64,000 bases of DNA from JAWLEP01 sp964553045. GTDB taxonomy: Bacteria > Fermentibacterota > Fermentibacteria > Fermentibacterales > JCC-6. Location: NCBI GenBank assembly GCA_964553045.1, contig CAZKJG010000004.1:62001-126000 (forward strand). Reading direction: 5' to 3'. The notes beneath the pieces were generated by a model. The model was not told where the DNA came from. It made no database searches and was given only the letters and a program-made list of their open reading frames with translations. Both the position numbers and the translations under genes were made by a program. Positions 53,741 to 61,783 of this stretch are shown piece after piece (position 1 is the first letter of the stretch; each line of letters starts with the position of its first letter).

Positions 53741-55317
53741 GCGATCAGCAGAGGATGATACTGGCGGCGGTGCTCATGGCAGGGGTCCTGTTCTTCAGCT
53801 GGACCCTCACGGACCGCGGCGATGATGGAGAAAGCCAGCGTCGGCCGTCGCGGGCCGAAACCGCGGTGGAGCCCCCGCCGGACAGCGCCGCGTCGGATGA
53901 GCCTGCGGTCGTCGATACGGTCTCTGTGGGGGCCTACACCATCCCCGACAGCGCCGAAGAGGGAAGCGTCACCGTGCTGGTAATGGAGGGGTCGGGCGGA
54001 GACACGCTGGTTTCCGCCGAGGTCGACCTCCTCGGGGGAGCCATCGGCCGCTGGGAGCTGCACGATTACCGCAACCTCTCAGACGGCACAGGGCCCAGGA
54101 TTGACCTGGGGGCCAGGGGTCTGCTTTCGGTTACGGAAACGGGGGTGCCGGTTCCCTTCGCCTGTCCGGGGCAAGATACACTGGTTGTGAGGAGCGAAGA
54201 GGAGTCGCTCAGGCTGCAAGCCCCGGGCGGCGGATGGAGGGAGTACACATTCCATGCCGGCGCCTACCACTTCGAGGTGAGCCAGGACGGTCTGCCGGGC
54301 GGCCTGGAGATACCGGCCGGAGCCGTTCCGATCTCCGAAGAGGGGGTCAAGCCCGGTGACTACTTCAAGGCCGTATGGATGAGGGCCGGGGACCTCGAGG
54401 ACGAGAAGGCTTCGGATTTGGAGGGCTCGGTAGAGAGGGATGAGGTCGAATGGGGGGGCATAAGGTCAAAATACTTTACGATATTGATTATTAATAAGCA
54501 AGAGAAAGAGGATGTTCTGTTCGATGCTCCGGGCGACGCGTCGCCCTCGGCGGTAATGGCGACGACCTCGGCGAGGGTATACGCGGGGCCCGTGGGATAC
54601 CAGCGGCTGCAGTCGATGGGAATCGGGGCCGAGCACATGGTGGACTTCGGCTGGCCCATAATAAGATGGATAGGCAGGATAATATTCTGGTTCATCAGCG
54701 TTCCGCTCTCCTTCATCGGTAACTGGGGAGTGCGGATAGTAGTCCTCACCGCCGTTCTCAAGACCCTTCTGTGGCCGCTCACCACGAAGAGCTTCACCTC
54801 CATGCAGAAGATGAAGGAGGTTCAGCCGCGGCTGAAGGAGCTTCAGGAGAAGTACAAGAGCGACCCCAAGAGACAGCAGACGGAGATGCAGAAGCTGTAC
54901 AGGGAGGAGGGGGTCAACCCGCTGGGAGGCTGCTTCCCGCTGCTTCTTCAGATGCCCTTCTTCTTCGCCATGTACAGGGTTCTCTCCAACCTGGTCGAGT
55001 TGCGGGGGGCCGACTTCGTCCTCTGGATAGACGACCTCTCGCGGCCGGAGATTCTGGTTCCTTTCGGGGGAAGCGTTCTGGGCCTGGAGGGAGTGGGACT
55101 CCTCGCGGTGCTGATGGGCGTATCCATGTTCATACAGCAGAAGATGAGCGTCACCGATCCCAGTCAGAAGACCATGGTCTACGTGATGCCGATTTTCATG
55201 ACCTGGCTGTTCATGCGTTTCCCGGCGGGGCTGACCCTCTACTGGTTCGTCAACAACCTGCTCACGATAGGTCAGCAGGAGCTGATAAAGAAGCGGCTGG
55301 AGAAGGCTTCCGGATAG
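53737..55317 (+). CDS. yidC: Membrane protein insertase YidC
   Basis: Inserts and folds inner-membrane proteins. The protein has 526 residues. An N-terminal membrane helix (about 7-24), a long periplasmic beta-sandwich (about 30-300) and the C-terminal five-helix insertase core: 'GNWGVRIVVLTAVLKTLLWPLTTKS' with the substrate-groove Arg, and 'GGCFPLLLQMPFFFAMYRVL'. The large periplasmic domain is the Gram-negative type. The central part near 54470-54500 is locally AT-rich. Confidence 0.96.
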   Translation: MSDQQRMILAAVLMAGVLFFSWTLTDRGDDGESQRRPSRAETAVEPPPDSAASDEPAVVDTVSVGAYTIPDSAEEGSVTVLVMEGSGGDTLVSAEVDLLGGAIGRWELHDYRNLSDGTGPRIDLGARGLLSVTETGVPVPFACPGQDTLVVRSEEESLRLQAPGGGWREYTFHAGAYHFEVSQDGLPGGLEIPAGAVPISEEGVKPGDYFKAVWMRAGDLEDEKASDLEGSVERDEVEWGGIRSKYFTILIINKQEKEDVLFDAPGDASPSAVMATTSARVYAGPVGYQRLQSMGIGAEHMVDFGWPIIRWIGRIIFWFISVPLSFIGNWGVRIVVLTAVLKTLLWPLTTKSFTSMQKMKEVQPRLKELQEKYKSDPKRQQTEMQKLYREEGVNPLGGCFPLLLQMPFFFAMYRVLSNLVELRGADFVLWIDDLSRPEILVPFGGSVLGLEGVGLLAVLMGVSMFIQQKMSVTDPSQKTMVYVMPIFMTWLFMRFPAGLTLYWFVNNLLTIGQQELIKKRLEKASG

Positions 55318-55351
55318 GGTCGGGCCCCTCGGCCGCCGGAAGGAAAGCAGG

Positions 55352-56641
55352 ATGCGACACTCACCCCGGTCGAACGACTCCGCCCGCAGTAACCGCCCGG
55401 CGGAGCTCCCACAGGAGGCAATAGCTGCGCCGGCCACGCCAAGGGGCACCTCGGCATTGGCCATGGTGAGACTCAGCGGCCGCGGCTGCGGACGTATTGT
55501 GGAGTCGCTGATGCGGATACCGGAGGGGTCTCTGGCCGAGGGCCGCATGCGGCGTGTGGGAGAGGTGTACGGCCCGGAGGGCTCCGTAGACAGCGTGGTG
55601 GCCATCTACTGGCGGGAGGGAGCCAGCTATACGGGGGAGGAGATGGTCGAGGTCTGCTGCCACGGGGTCCCCCGCATAGTAGACAGGCTGATGGAGCTGG
55701 TAATGGCCTGCGGAGCCAGGGCCGCGGAGAGCGGCGAGTTCACCCGCAGAGCGCTTCTCAACGGACGGATGACGGCGCTGTCCGTAATTGAGCTGGCCGC
55801 CGTCACGGCCGGTTGGCATCCGGTGGCGGAGGGCGGACTGGAAGAGGAGGTGGGGCGGGCAAGGGAAGCCGCCGCAAGGGCGGCGGAGGCCCTGGAGGGC
55901 GAGATAGAGTTCGGCGAAGCGCGGGACGAGGTGGAAGCGGACGCGGAACGGGCCCTGGAGGCCCTTGCAGAGGCTGTGGACGTCGTGCGAGCGGCCGTCC
56001 GCGCGGCGGAGGGCGAGAGGCGCGTTGTGGTGATGGGTCCGACCAACTCGGGAAAATCCTCCTTTGTCAACCGCCTGGCTGGCGCCGAGGTTGCCCTTGT
56101 CCACGAGAGGCCTGGAACTACGCGGGACGGCGCGAGCGCCATAGCTCGAATTGCGGGCGGTGCAGTCAGGGTGTACGATTCGGCGGGAGCCGGGGTAGAC
56201 GGAATGGACGCCGTGGCGTACGGAAGGACGGTGGATTCGCTGGACTCGAGCACGTGCGTGATCTGGATGGAGTCGGCCCCGTCGGTGAGGGCTCCCCGGG
56301 GGATAAGGGAGGCGGCCGGGACGGTAATGGAGATATCTTCGCGGGCGGACCTGTACGAGGGAGGGGACCGCAGGATGTCGCTGGTGACGGGCGAGGGCTG
56401 GGACCGTACGGTGGAGAGATTGGAAACGTGGGCTTCCTCGGGCCGGCTCTCGGGAAGCGTGGGCGTAATTGCCCGGGCGTGCGGTCGGGCGAAGGACCTG
56501 GTGGCGGCGGGCGATTTCGCAGTGGCGGCGGAGGAGCTGGCCTCGGTTGAGAGAGCCCTTCAGGCCCTTGGCGACGGAGACGGCTTCGGAGTCGAGTCGG
56601 CTGTGGAGCGGGCGCTGAAAAGGCTGTGCGTTGGCAAGTAG
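55352..56641 (+). CDS. mnmE: tRNA modification GTPase MnmE
   Basis: Works with MnmG to add the carboxymethylaminomethyl group to U34 of some tRNAs. The protein has 429 residues. N-terminal folate-binding domain ('EAIAAPATPRGTSALAMVRLSG'), helical domain, G domain with P-loop GPTNSGKS (229-236), 'RPGTTRDG' and 'YDSAGAG' (normally DTAG), and the C-terminal CVGK motif with the essential Cys. The NKxD (G4) motif reads SRAD in 'ISSRADLYEG', so guanine recognition may be altered. An extra about 20 residues precede the usual start. Confidence 0.9.
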   Translation: MRHSPRSNDSARSNRPAELPQEAIAAPATPRGTSALAMVRLSGRGCGRIVESLMRIPEGSLAEGRMRRVGEVYGPEGSVDSVVAIYWREGASYTGEEMVEVCCHGVPRIVDRLMELVMACGARAAESGEFTRRALLNGRMTALSVIELAAVTAGWHPVAEGGLEEEVGRAREAAARAAEALEGEIEFGEARDEVEADAERALEALAEAVDVVRAAVRAAEGERRVVVMGPTNSGKSSFVNRLAGAEVALVHERPGTTRDGASAIARIAGGAVRVYDSAGAGVDGMDAVAYGRTVDSLDSSTCVIWMESAPSVRAPRGIREAAGTVMEISSRADLYEGGDRRMSLVTGEGWDRTVERLETWASSGRLSGSVGVIARACGRAKDLVAAGDFAVAAEELASVERALQALGDGDGFGVESAVERALKRLCVGK

Positions 56642-58433
56642 GGGCGGGCACGTGGTGGTCGTGGGCGGCGGCAACGCCGGAGTGGAGGCGGCGGTTGCAG
56701 CATCCCGCGTGGGGACGGACGTGACGCTGCTGACCCTCAACGAGGCTCGAGTGGGCGAGCTGTCGTGCAATCCCGCCATAGGGGGGGTGGCAAAGGGCAC
56801 CCTGGTCAGGGAGATCGCCGCGCTGGGCGGGGTTATGCCCAGATCGGCCGACGGGGCGGAGCTCCAGTTCAGAATGCTCAACGTGAGCAAGGGCCCGGCG
56901 GTCTGGGGGCCCCGGAAGCAGGAGGACCTGGAGGGGTACATGCGTCTGCAGCGCGAGGAGCTGAGAAGGGCCGGGGTGCGCGTAATCGAGACGGAGGCCG
57001 TCGGCCTGACGGGCGGGCCGGACCGCATTGGCGGAGTCCGGACCTCGGTGGGCACACTGGAAGCGGACTCCGTGGTCATCGCCGCGGGCACATTCCTGGG
57101 GGGAAGGCTGTTCAGGGGCAGGGAGCGCTGGTCGGGCGGCAGGTCGGGAGACCGCGCCGCGAATGCGCTGCAGACCGACCTCAAGAGCAGAATGTTCCAC
57201 GTGAAACGCTTCAAGACCGGAACGCCCGCGAGGCTGCTTTCCAGGAGTCTCGACAGGGATCGCATGCGGCGGCAGGGGGAGGACGGGAGGGGTTACAGAT
57301 TCGCCACCGGACCCGAGGGGCCGGGCGCCCCGAAGACCCGCGGCCAGTGCTGGATAACGCACACCACCGGGGAAACCTCTCGGGCTGCCGAGCGGGGAAT
57401 GGCCTCATCCCCCCTCTTCAAAGGCTGCATAGAGGGAAGGGGCCCCCGGTACTGCCCCAGCTTCGAAGACAAGGTCAGGAGGTTCCCGGAGCGCAACAGG
57501 CACCGGGTCTTCATAGAGCCAATGGGGGGCGGCGGCAGGCTCGCCTATCCCAGCGGCCTGTCCACGAGCCTTTCCCGGGAGACCCAGATGGCCATGCTGC
57601 GCACGGTGCCCGGCCTGGAGGAAGCCGAGGTGGCCAGGTTCGGATACGCCGTCGAGTACGGGTGGCTGGACAGGGGGGAGTTCGACCGCACCCTTCGGGC
57701 CAGGGGAGTGGAGAACCTCTTCTTCGCCGGCCAGGTATGCGGGACGTCCGGGTACGAGGAGGCGGCGGCCCTGGGGCTGCTGGCCGGAGCCAACGCGGCC
57801 CGGGCGGCGCTGGAGGAGCAGCCGCGGGAGCCCGACAGGATGGAATCCTACCTGGGCGTAATGGTGGACGACCTGGTTGCGCGGGGAACGGAGGAGCCGT
57901 ACCGGCTGTTCTCGTCCCGCTCGGAGAACCGGCTGCATCTGAGGCAGGACAACGCCCCGGCGAGGATGGAGGGTCTGGCGCGAAAGCTCTTCGGGCGGGT
58001 GCCCGACTGGCAGAGTCGCTGGTGCGCCGCGCTCGAGCAGGTGCGCCGGCTGCTGGATGAACCCGGGTGGGGCGGTAAGAGCCTGGCGGAGCTGGCCAGG
58101 AGGCCCGAGGTCGGGGTGTCGGACATCATGGGACTCTGTAGCCGTCTGAAGGCATTTCCTGTCGACGTCGTGGAAACGGCCGTGCTCGATGAGAAGTACA
58201 GCGGATACATCCGCCGTGCCCACGCCAGAAGGGAACACCTGAAGAGGATGGAGCGGGTCAGCCTGGACTCCGTCGCCGACTACATGGACATAGAGCTTAT
58301 CTCAATCGAGGCCAGGCAGGCGCTGAATCGCCACCGACCGCGTACGCTGGGGGAAGCGGCGGCGCTTTCCTCCGTTCGCCATTCGGACCTCGAGGGACTG
58401 ATGATACACCTCTTCGGCGGCCGTTCCACGTGA
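56631..58433 (+). CDS. mnmG: tRNA uridine-5-carboxymethylaminomethyl(34) synthesis enzyme MnmG
   Basis: FAD-dependent partner of MnmE. The protein has 600 residues. The FAD motif 'VVVVGGGNAGVEAAVAASRVG' lies at the N-terminus, with 'SCNPAIGGVAKGTLVREI' and 'RFKTGTPARL' following. The C-terminal helical domain ends near 'SVRHSDLEGLM'. The TTG start overlaps mnmE by 11 bases, and the stop overlaps the rsmG start as GTGA, within a parS-like site. Confidence 0.95.
   Translation: MASRGGHVVVVGGGNAGVEAAVAASRVGTDVTLLTLNEARVGELSCNPAIGGVAKGTLVREIAALGGVMPRSADGAELQFRMLNVSKGPAVWGPRKQEDLEGYMRLQREELRRAGVRVIETEAVGLTGGPDRIGGVRTSVGTLEADSVVIAAGTFLGGRLFRGRERWSGGRSGDRAANALQTDLKSRMFHVKRFKTGTPARLLSRSLDRDRMRRQGEDGRGYRFATGPEGPGAPKTRGQCWITHTTGETSRAAERGMASSPLFKGCIEGRGPRYCPSFEDKVRRFPERNRHRVFIEPMGGGGRLAYPSGLSTSLSRETQMAMLRTVPGLEEAEVARFGYAVEYGWLDRGEFDRTLRARGVENLFFAGQVCGTSGYEEAAALGLLAGANAARAALEEQPREPDRMESYLGVMVDDLVARGTEEPYRLFSSRSENRLHLRQDNAPARMEGLARKLFGRVPDWQSRWCAALEQVRRLLDEPGWGGKSLAELARRPEVGVSDIMGLCSRLKAFPVDVVETAVLDEKYSGYIRRAHARREHLKRMERVSLDSVADYMDIELISIEARQALNRHRPRTLGEAAALSSVRHSDLEGLMIHLFGGRST
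57193..57208. other. parS: parS-like site inside mnmG
   Basis: TGTTCCACGTGAAACG: 14 of 16 bases agree with the Bacillus parS TGTTTCACGTGAAACA, keeping the CACGTG core and AAAC arm. It falls in the coding sequence of mnmG about 1.9 kb before parA. Confidence 0.75.
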
Positions 58434-58437
58434 AACA
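58422..58437. other. parS: parS-like site at the mnmG/rsmG junction
   Basis: CGTTCCACGTGAAACA: 14 of 16 match to the Bacillus parS. The GTG start of rsmG (58430) and the TGA stop of mnmG (58431-58433) are both inside it, so centromere, stop and start share the same bases. Confidence 0.8.
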
Positions 58438-59053
58438 GATACCGACCGAATCCGTGGCCCGAGGGGAACTGTGGATGCTGGGCGTGGACGCCCGCTCCCT
58501 GGACCTCGAGCTGCTGGGGGCATGGGCCATGGCCCTGATGGAGCGCTCCTCTACGGCGAACCTCGTAGGCCCCGAGGAAATGGACAGGCTGTGGAGAAGG
58601 CACGTGCTGGAATCCGCCGCCTACGCCCTGCTGCTCGACCGGGACCTTCCCGTGGTTGACGCTGGCTCCGGCTGCGGCCTGCCGGGAGTTCCCCTGGCTC
58701 TGATGGGCTACGATGTCACCCTGCTCGAGCCCCGGCGCAAACGCTACCTCTTCCTGAGGTACTGCGTCGAGCGGCTCGGTGTTCCCGCCCGGGCCGTGCG
58801 CGGGCGACTGGAGGATTGGGCGCCCGGGGCTCCGGCGGGGTGCCAGTTCGTATGCCGAGCGCTTCGGCGGCCGGAGGGCATGAAGGAGCTGCTCGGGAGC
58901 TACCCGCATTCCGGCGGCTCGCTCACAATGCGTCGGCCGCCCTCGGTGCGGGAAGGCGAGGCCTCGCAGGTCAGGGAGCTGCCCGTACCCCCGCTTGACC
59001 GACGGGGCGTATTGGTGCAGTTTCGGCTTCCCGAGGCGCCCGGCCGGCCCTAG
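58430..59053 (+). CDS. rsmG: 16S rRNA (guanine(527)-N7)-methyltransferase RsmG
   Basis: Methylates G527 of 16S rRNA using S-adenosylmethionine. The protein has 207 residues. The SAM loop is 'VVDAGSGCGLPGVPLAL' near residue 75, and 'VTLLEPRRKRYLFLRYCVERLG' is the following strand and helix. GTG start, coupled to mnmG. The neighbours mnmG, parA and parB are the normal order. Confidence 0.93.
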   Translation: MKQIPTESVARGELWMLGVDARSLDLELLGAWAMALMERSSTANLVGPEEMDRLWRRHVLESAAYALLLDRDLPVVDAGSGCGLPGVPLALMGYDVTLLEPRRKRYLFLRYCVERLGVPARAVRGRLEDWAPGAPAGCQFVCRALRRPEGMKELLGSYPHSGGSLTMRRPPSVREGEASQVRELPVPPLDRRGVLVQFRLPEAPGRP

Positions 59054-59116
59054 CCCGGCAGCGCCGAGGCCGTGCGAGCTCCCGTCCCAGGCGGCCAGCG
59101 AGAGACCCGGAGGGCC

Positions 59117-59875
59117 ATGACGAACATCCTGGCAGTTGCCAACCAGAAGGGTGGAGTGGGAAAGACCACTACGGTGGTCAACCTCGGCGCCAGCCTGGCG
59201 GTCAGCGACGCGGATGTGCTGGTCGTCGACATGGACCCCCAGGCGAACGCCACCAGCGGGCTCGGCGCCGGGACCACGGACGGGGAGATGATGGACCTCC
59301 TGCTGGGAAGGGCCGGACTGTCCGAGCTGGTCGTTCCCACAGAGGTCGAGGGCCTGCACGTAGTGCCCGGGACCCGGGATCTGGCGGGCCTGGAGATCGA
59401 ACTCGCCTCCGTGGAGAACCGTCAGGACCTTCTCCACCGCAGGCTCGACGCCGACCCTGCGTCTGCGGATTTCGAATACGTGCTCATCGACTGCCCGCCC
59501 TCGCTGGGCCTGCTGACCATAAACGCGCTCGTGGCGGCCACCGGGGTGCTTCTGCCCATACAGAGCGAGTACTACGCGCTGGAGGGTCTTTCGCATCTGC
59601 TGGACACCATATCCCGAATAAGGCGGCTTTGGAACCCCGGCCTGCGCGTTATTGGTGTTTTCCTTACTATGTACGACAAGAGGCTTCGGCTGAGCCGCGA
59701 GGTGGAGGAGGACGTCAGGCGGCACCTGGGGAAGGCCCTGTACAAGACCAGAATTCCACGTAATGTAAGGCTTGGTGAAGCGCCGAGCTACGGCAAGCCC
59801 GTTCTGCTCTACGACGCCTATTCGGCGGGCGCACGGAGCTACCTGCGGCTGGCCCGGGAGCTGATGGAAGGCTGA
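59117..59875 (+). CDS. parA: Chromosome-partitioning ATPase ParA (Soj)
   Basis: Deviant Walker A ATPase that moves ParB-parS complexes. The protein has 252 residues from ATG 59117; an upstream in-frame start at 59072 adds a non-homologous basic leader. Walker A 'NQKGGVGKTTTVVNLGAS' at residues 9-26, Walker A' lysine in KGGVGKTT, and 'VVDMDPQANAT'. GGAGGGCC precedes the ATG. Confidence 0.96.
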   Translation: MTNILAVANQKGGVGKTTTVVNLGASLAVSDADVLVVDMDPQANATSGLGAGTTDGEMMDLLLGRAGLSELVVPTEVEGLHVVPGTRDLAGLEIELASVENRQDLLHRRLDADPASADFEYVLIDCPPSLGLLTINALVAATGVLLPIQSEYYALEGLSHLLDTISRIRRLWNPGLRVIGVFLTMYDKRLRLSREVEEDVRRHLGKALYKTRIPRNVRLGEAPSYGKPVLLYDAYSAGARSYLRLARELMEG

Positions 59876-59886
59876 GAGGCGGTACC

Positions 59887-60723
59887 TTGTCCAGAAGGAA
59901 GAAGGCCCTGGGAAGGGGCCTGGATGCCCTGTTCGACTCCGGCGGCGAGACGGAGTCGGAGAGCTTGCTCAGCGTGGACCTCATAGACCCGAATCCATTT
60001 CAACCGAGGCATACCTGGAGCGAAGAGGATCTCGCGGCCCTGGCCGACTCCATCGGACGGCAGGGCGTTCTGCAGCCCCTGGTGGTGCGGCCGTGGGAGG
60101 GGCGCTACCAGCTGATCGCAGGCGAGCGCAGGCTGAGAGCCGCCCGCATGGCGGGCCTTCGCGAAGTGCCGGTGGTCGCTCGGGAGGCCAGCGACCGCCA
60201 GATGCTGGCGCTGGCGCTCATCGAGAACGTTCAGCGGGAAGACCTCGGTCCCATGGAGAAGGCCAGGGGGATCACAAGGCTTATCTCGGAATTCGGCCTC
60301 ACGCAGGAGGAGGCGGGTCGTGAGCTGGGCATGAGCAGGTCATCGATCGCCAACTTCCAGCGGCTCCTCGACCTTCCCGGCGAGGTCCAGGAGATGCTGG
60401 ATTCGAAAGCGCTCTCCATGGGCCACGGCAGGGCCATCCTGGGACTTTCCGACGAACGGTCCATGGTCAGGCTGGCCCGAATGGCGGCCCGGCGCTCCAT
60501 GAGTGTCCGGCAGCTGGAGCAGAAGGTCGCCGGAGGCGGAGATGGCGGCCCCAGAAGCAGCGGGGGCCACCGCAGATCTCCGGAGATACGAAGGCTGGAG
60601 GAGCGGCTGCAGCGAACCCTGAAGGCGAAAGTGAGAATCCGCGACAGCCATGGAAAGGGCAGGGTAGAGATATCCTACGCATCGCTTGAGGAGCTGGACA
60701 GGCTTCTGGAAGCGCTGTCATGA
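59887..60723 (+). CDS. parB: Chromosome-partitioning protein ParB (Spo0J)
   Basis: CTP-dependent DNA clamp that loads at parS. The protein has 278 residues with 'KKALGRGLDALF' at the N-terminus (ParA-stimulating), the CTP-binding 'GERRLRAARMAGL' block near residue 80, the HTH region 'LTQEEAGRELGMSRSSIANFQRLLDLP' around 140-166 and a C-terminal dimerisation segment ('GRVEISYASLEELDRLLEAL'). TTG start, 11 bases after parA. Confidence 0.96.
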   Translation: MSRRKKALGRGLDALFDSGGETESESLLSVDLIDPNPFQPRHTWSEEDLAALADSIGRQGVLQPLVVRPWEGRYQLIAGERRLRAARMAGLREVPVVAREASDRQMLALALIENVQREDLGPMEKARGITRLISEFGLTQEEAGRELGMSRSSIANFQRLLDLPGEVQEMLDSKALSMGHGRAILGLSDERSMVRLARMAARRSMSVRQLEQKVAGGGDGGPRSSGGHRRSPEIRRLEERLQRTLKAKVRIRDSHGKGRVEISYASLEELDRLLEALS

Positions 60724-60762
60724 TGGCCCCATCGAAGACCGGACCGACGCGGGGGGATGTGC

Positions 60763-61029
60763 ATGTCTGAGAACCGGGCGGGGATGGAAGCGGCGGAAGG
60801 CCTGTTCGAGAAGGGCTGGCTGGAGATAGATGCCAGAATTCGCCGTCTGGCCAAGGATCTGGAGCTGGCCGAACGAAGGGGTCTGGGCCGGACCACCATG
60901 GAGGCCATCGGCCGGCAGCTTCTGGAGCTGAAAAAGGTGGTCTCGCTCTACGAGCAGAAATGGCTCGAGTTCGAGAGGCGGCGAAGCTCCCTGGAGCACA
61001 GGCTGGAGCGCAGGAACGGCCGGGACTAA
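60763..61029 (+). CDS. Small helical protein, convergent paralog A
   Basis: The protein has 88 residues from ATG 60763, which has a run of G six bases upstream; an ATG at 60757 is possible. No named family. Residues about 13-80 align without a gap to the next gene's product: shared 'F[DE][KR]GW', then 'LxELxxxV', 'W..F..R...L'. It appears helical, with no membrane segment. It follows parB by 39 bases and may be part of the par operon. Its end overlaps paralog B by four bases, tail to tail. Confidence 0.65.
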   Translation: MSENRAGMEAAEGLFEKGWLEIDARIRRLAKDLELAERRGLGRTTMEAIGRQLLELKKVVSLYEQKWLEFERRRSSLEHRLERRNGRD

Positions 61030-61295
61030 CCCTTGTCATCCCCCTCTTCGAGCAGATACACGAGATCGTACTCCCGCAGAAGGGCGTCTATTCGCAGATG
61101 GAAATGCTCCCAGTTGTCGGCGAAGATCTCCACCTTTGAGGAGAGCTCCGTAAGCGAGTCGATGATCTCGCTCTCGGAATGAGTACCCGCGTCTGAACCT
61201 CTGAACCGTGCGGCGGCGTCGCTGAGACGGTTGAAGTGACGCTCCACGCTCCGCCATCCCCGGTCGAAGCAGGTATCGGCAACGAAATCCTTCAT
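61026..61295 (-). CDS. Small helical protein, convergent paralog B
   Basis: The protein has 89 residues. Like paralog A it is helical, soluble and without a recognised domain. 15 of 66 aligned positions are identical in an ungapped alignment, including F, GW, RL, LxEL, W, F and R. It reads toward parB, overlapping paralog A by four bases. Acidic C-terminus (EEGDDKG). Its own upstream region (61296 onward) contains an AT-rich near-palindrome around CAATTG. Confidence 0.65.
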   Translation of the reverse strand: MKDFVADTCFDRGWRSVERHFNRLSDAAARFRGSDAGTHSESEIIDSLTELSSKVEIFADNWEHFHLRIDALLREYDLVYLLEEGDDKG

Positions 61296-61497
61296 GGGCA
61301 GGCGCCTCTGCTCTCTCTTCGGCCGCCGCAGACTGGGCGGATTCCCCGACGCGCAAACCGATCAATCGAACAATTGTCGATGGCGTGGGAAGGCGCAAGG
61401 GGGGAGCGTCAACATTTCGACGCAGGGCGGCTCGCCGCCCCCCCGTCCGCCTCCGCAGAGGGGCTGGGGAACGCGCGAACGGTCGCTGCCGCAGTAA
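61296..61497. other. Divergent region between paralog B and ferredoxin genes
   Basis: No gene supported. An AT-rich block near 61360-61382 includes a near-palindrome around CAATTG; the rest is GC-rich. It probably holds the promoter of paralog B. Confidence 0.35.
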
Positions 61498-61526
61498 TTG
61501 ACGGGTGCATGAAGGCTGGATATAGT
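61498..61526 (+). promoter_or_regulatory. Promoter of the ferredoxin gene
   Basis: TTGACG (61498-61503), 17-base spacer, TATAGT (61521-61526), 32 bases before the start; each hexamer has 5/6 consensus matches. The ribosome site AAAGGGGGGAG follows. Confidence 0.8.
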
Positions 61527-61558
61527 GGCGTACTCAAGAGCCTGAAAGGGGGGAGAAC

Positions 61559-61729
61559 ATGGCATACAAGATCACTGACGCCTGCATTTCCTGCGGCATG
61601 TGCGAGGGGGAATGCCCCGTAGACGCCATCTCCGAGGGGGATGACAGGTACGTCATCGACGGAGAGAAGTGCATAGACTGCGGCGCTTGCGCAGCGGTCT
61701 GTCCCACCGACGCGATCGAGGCACCCTAG
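61559..61729 (+). CDS. fdx: 2[4Fe-4S] ferredoxin
   Basis: A 56-residue clostridial-type ferredoxin starting MAYKITDACISCGMCEGECP and with a second 'CIDCGACAAVCP' motif: eight cysteines in two CxxCxxCxxxCP sets. It is a low-potential electron carrier for ferredoxin-dependent oxidoreductases and hydrogenases. It has its own strong promoter and terminator, so it is a single-gene transcription unit. Confidence 0.95.
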   Translation: MAYKITDACISCGMCEGECPVDAISEGDDRYVIDGEKCIDCGACAAVCPTDAIEAP

Positions 61730-61756
61730 GCACCGCAGCGGGATACGGGCAATGCG

Positions 61757-61780
61757 GGGCGGCGGAGCGATCCGCCGCCC
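61757..61780 (+). terminator. Rho-independent terminator of the ferredoxin gene
   Basis: GGGCGGCGGA, loop GCGA, TCCGCCGCCC and then TTTCTAT. It overlaps no gene and ends next to the convergent deacetylase stop. Confidence 0.85.
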
Positions 61781-61783
61781 TTT

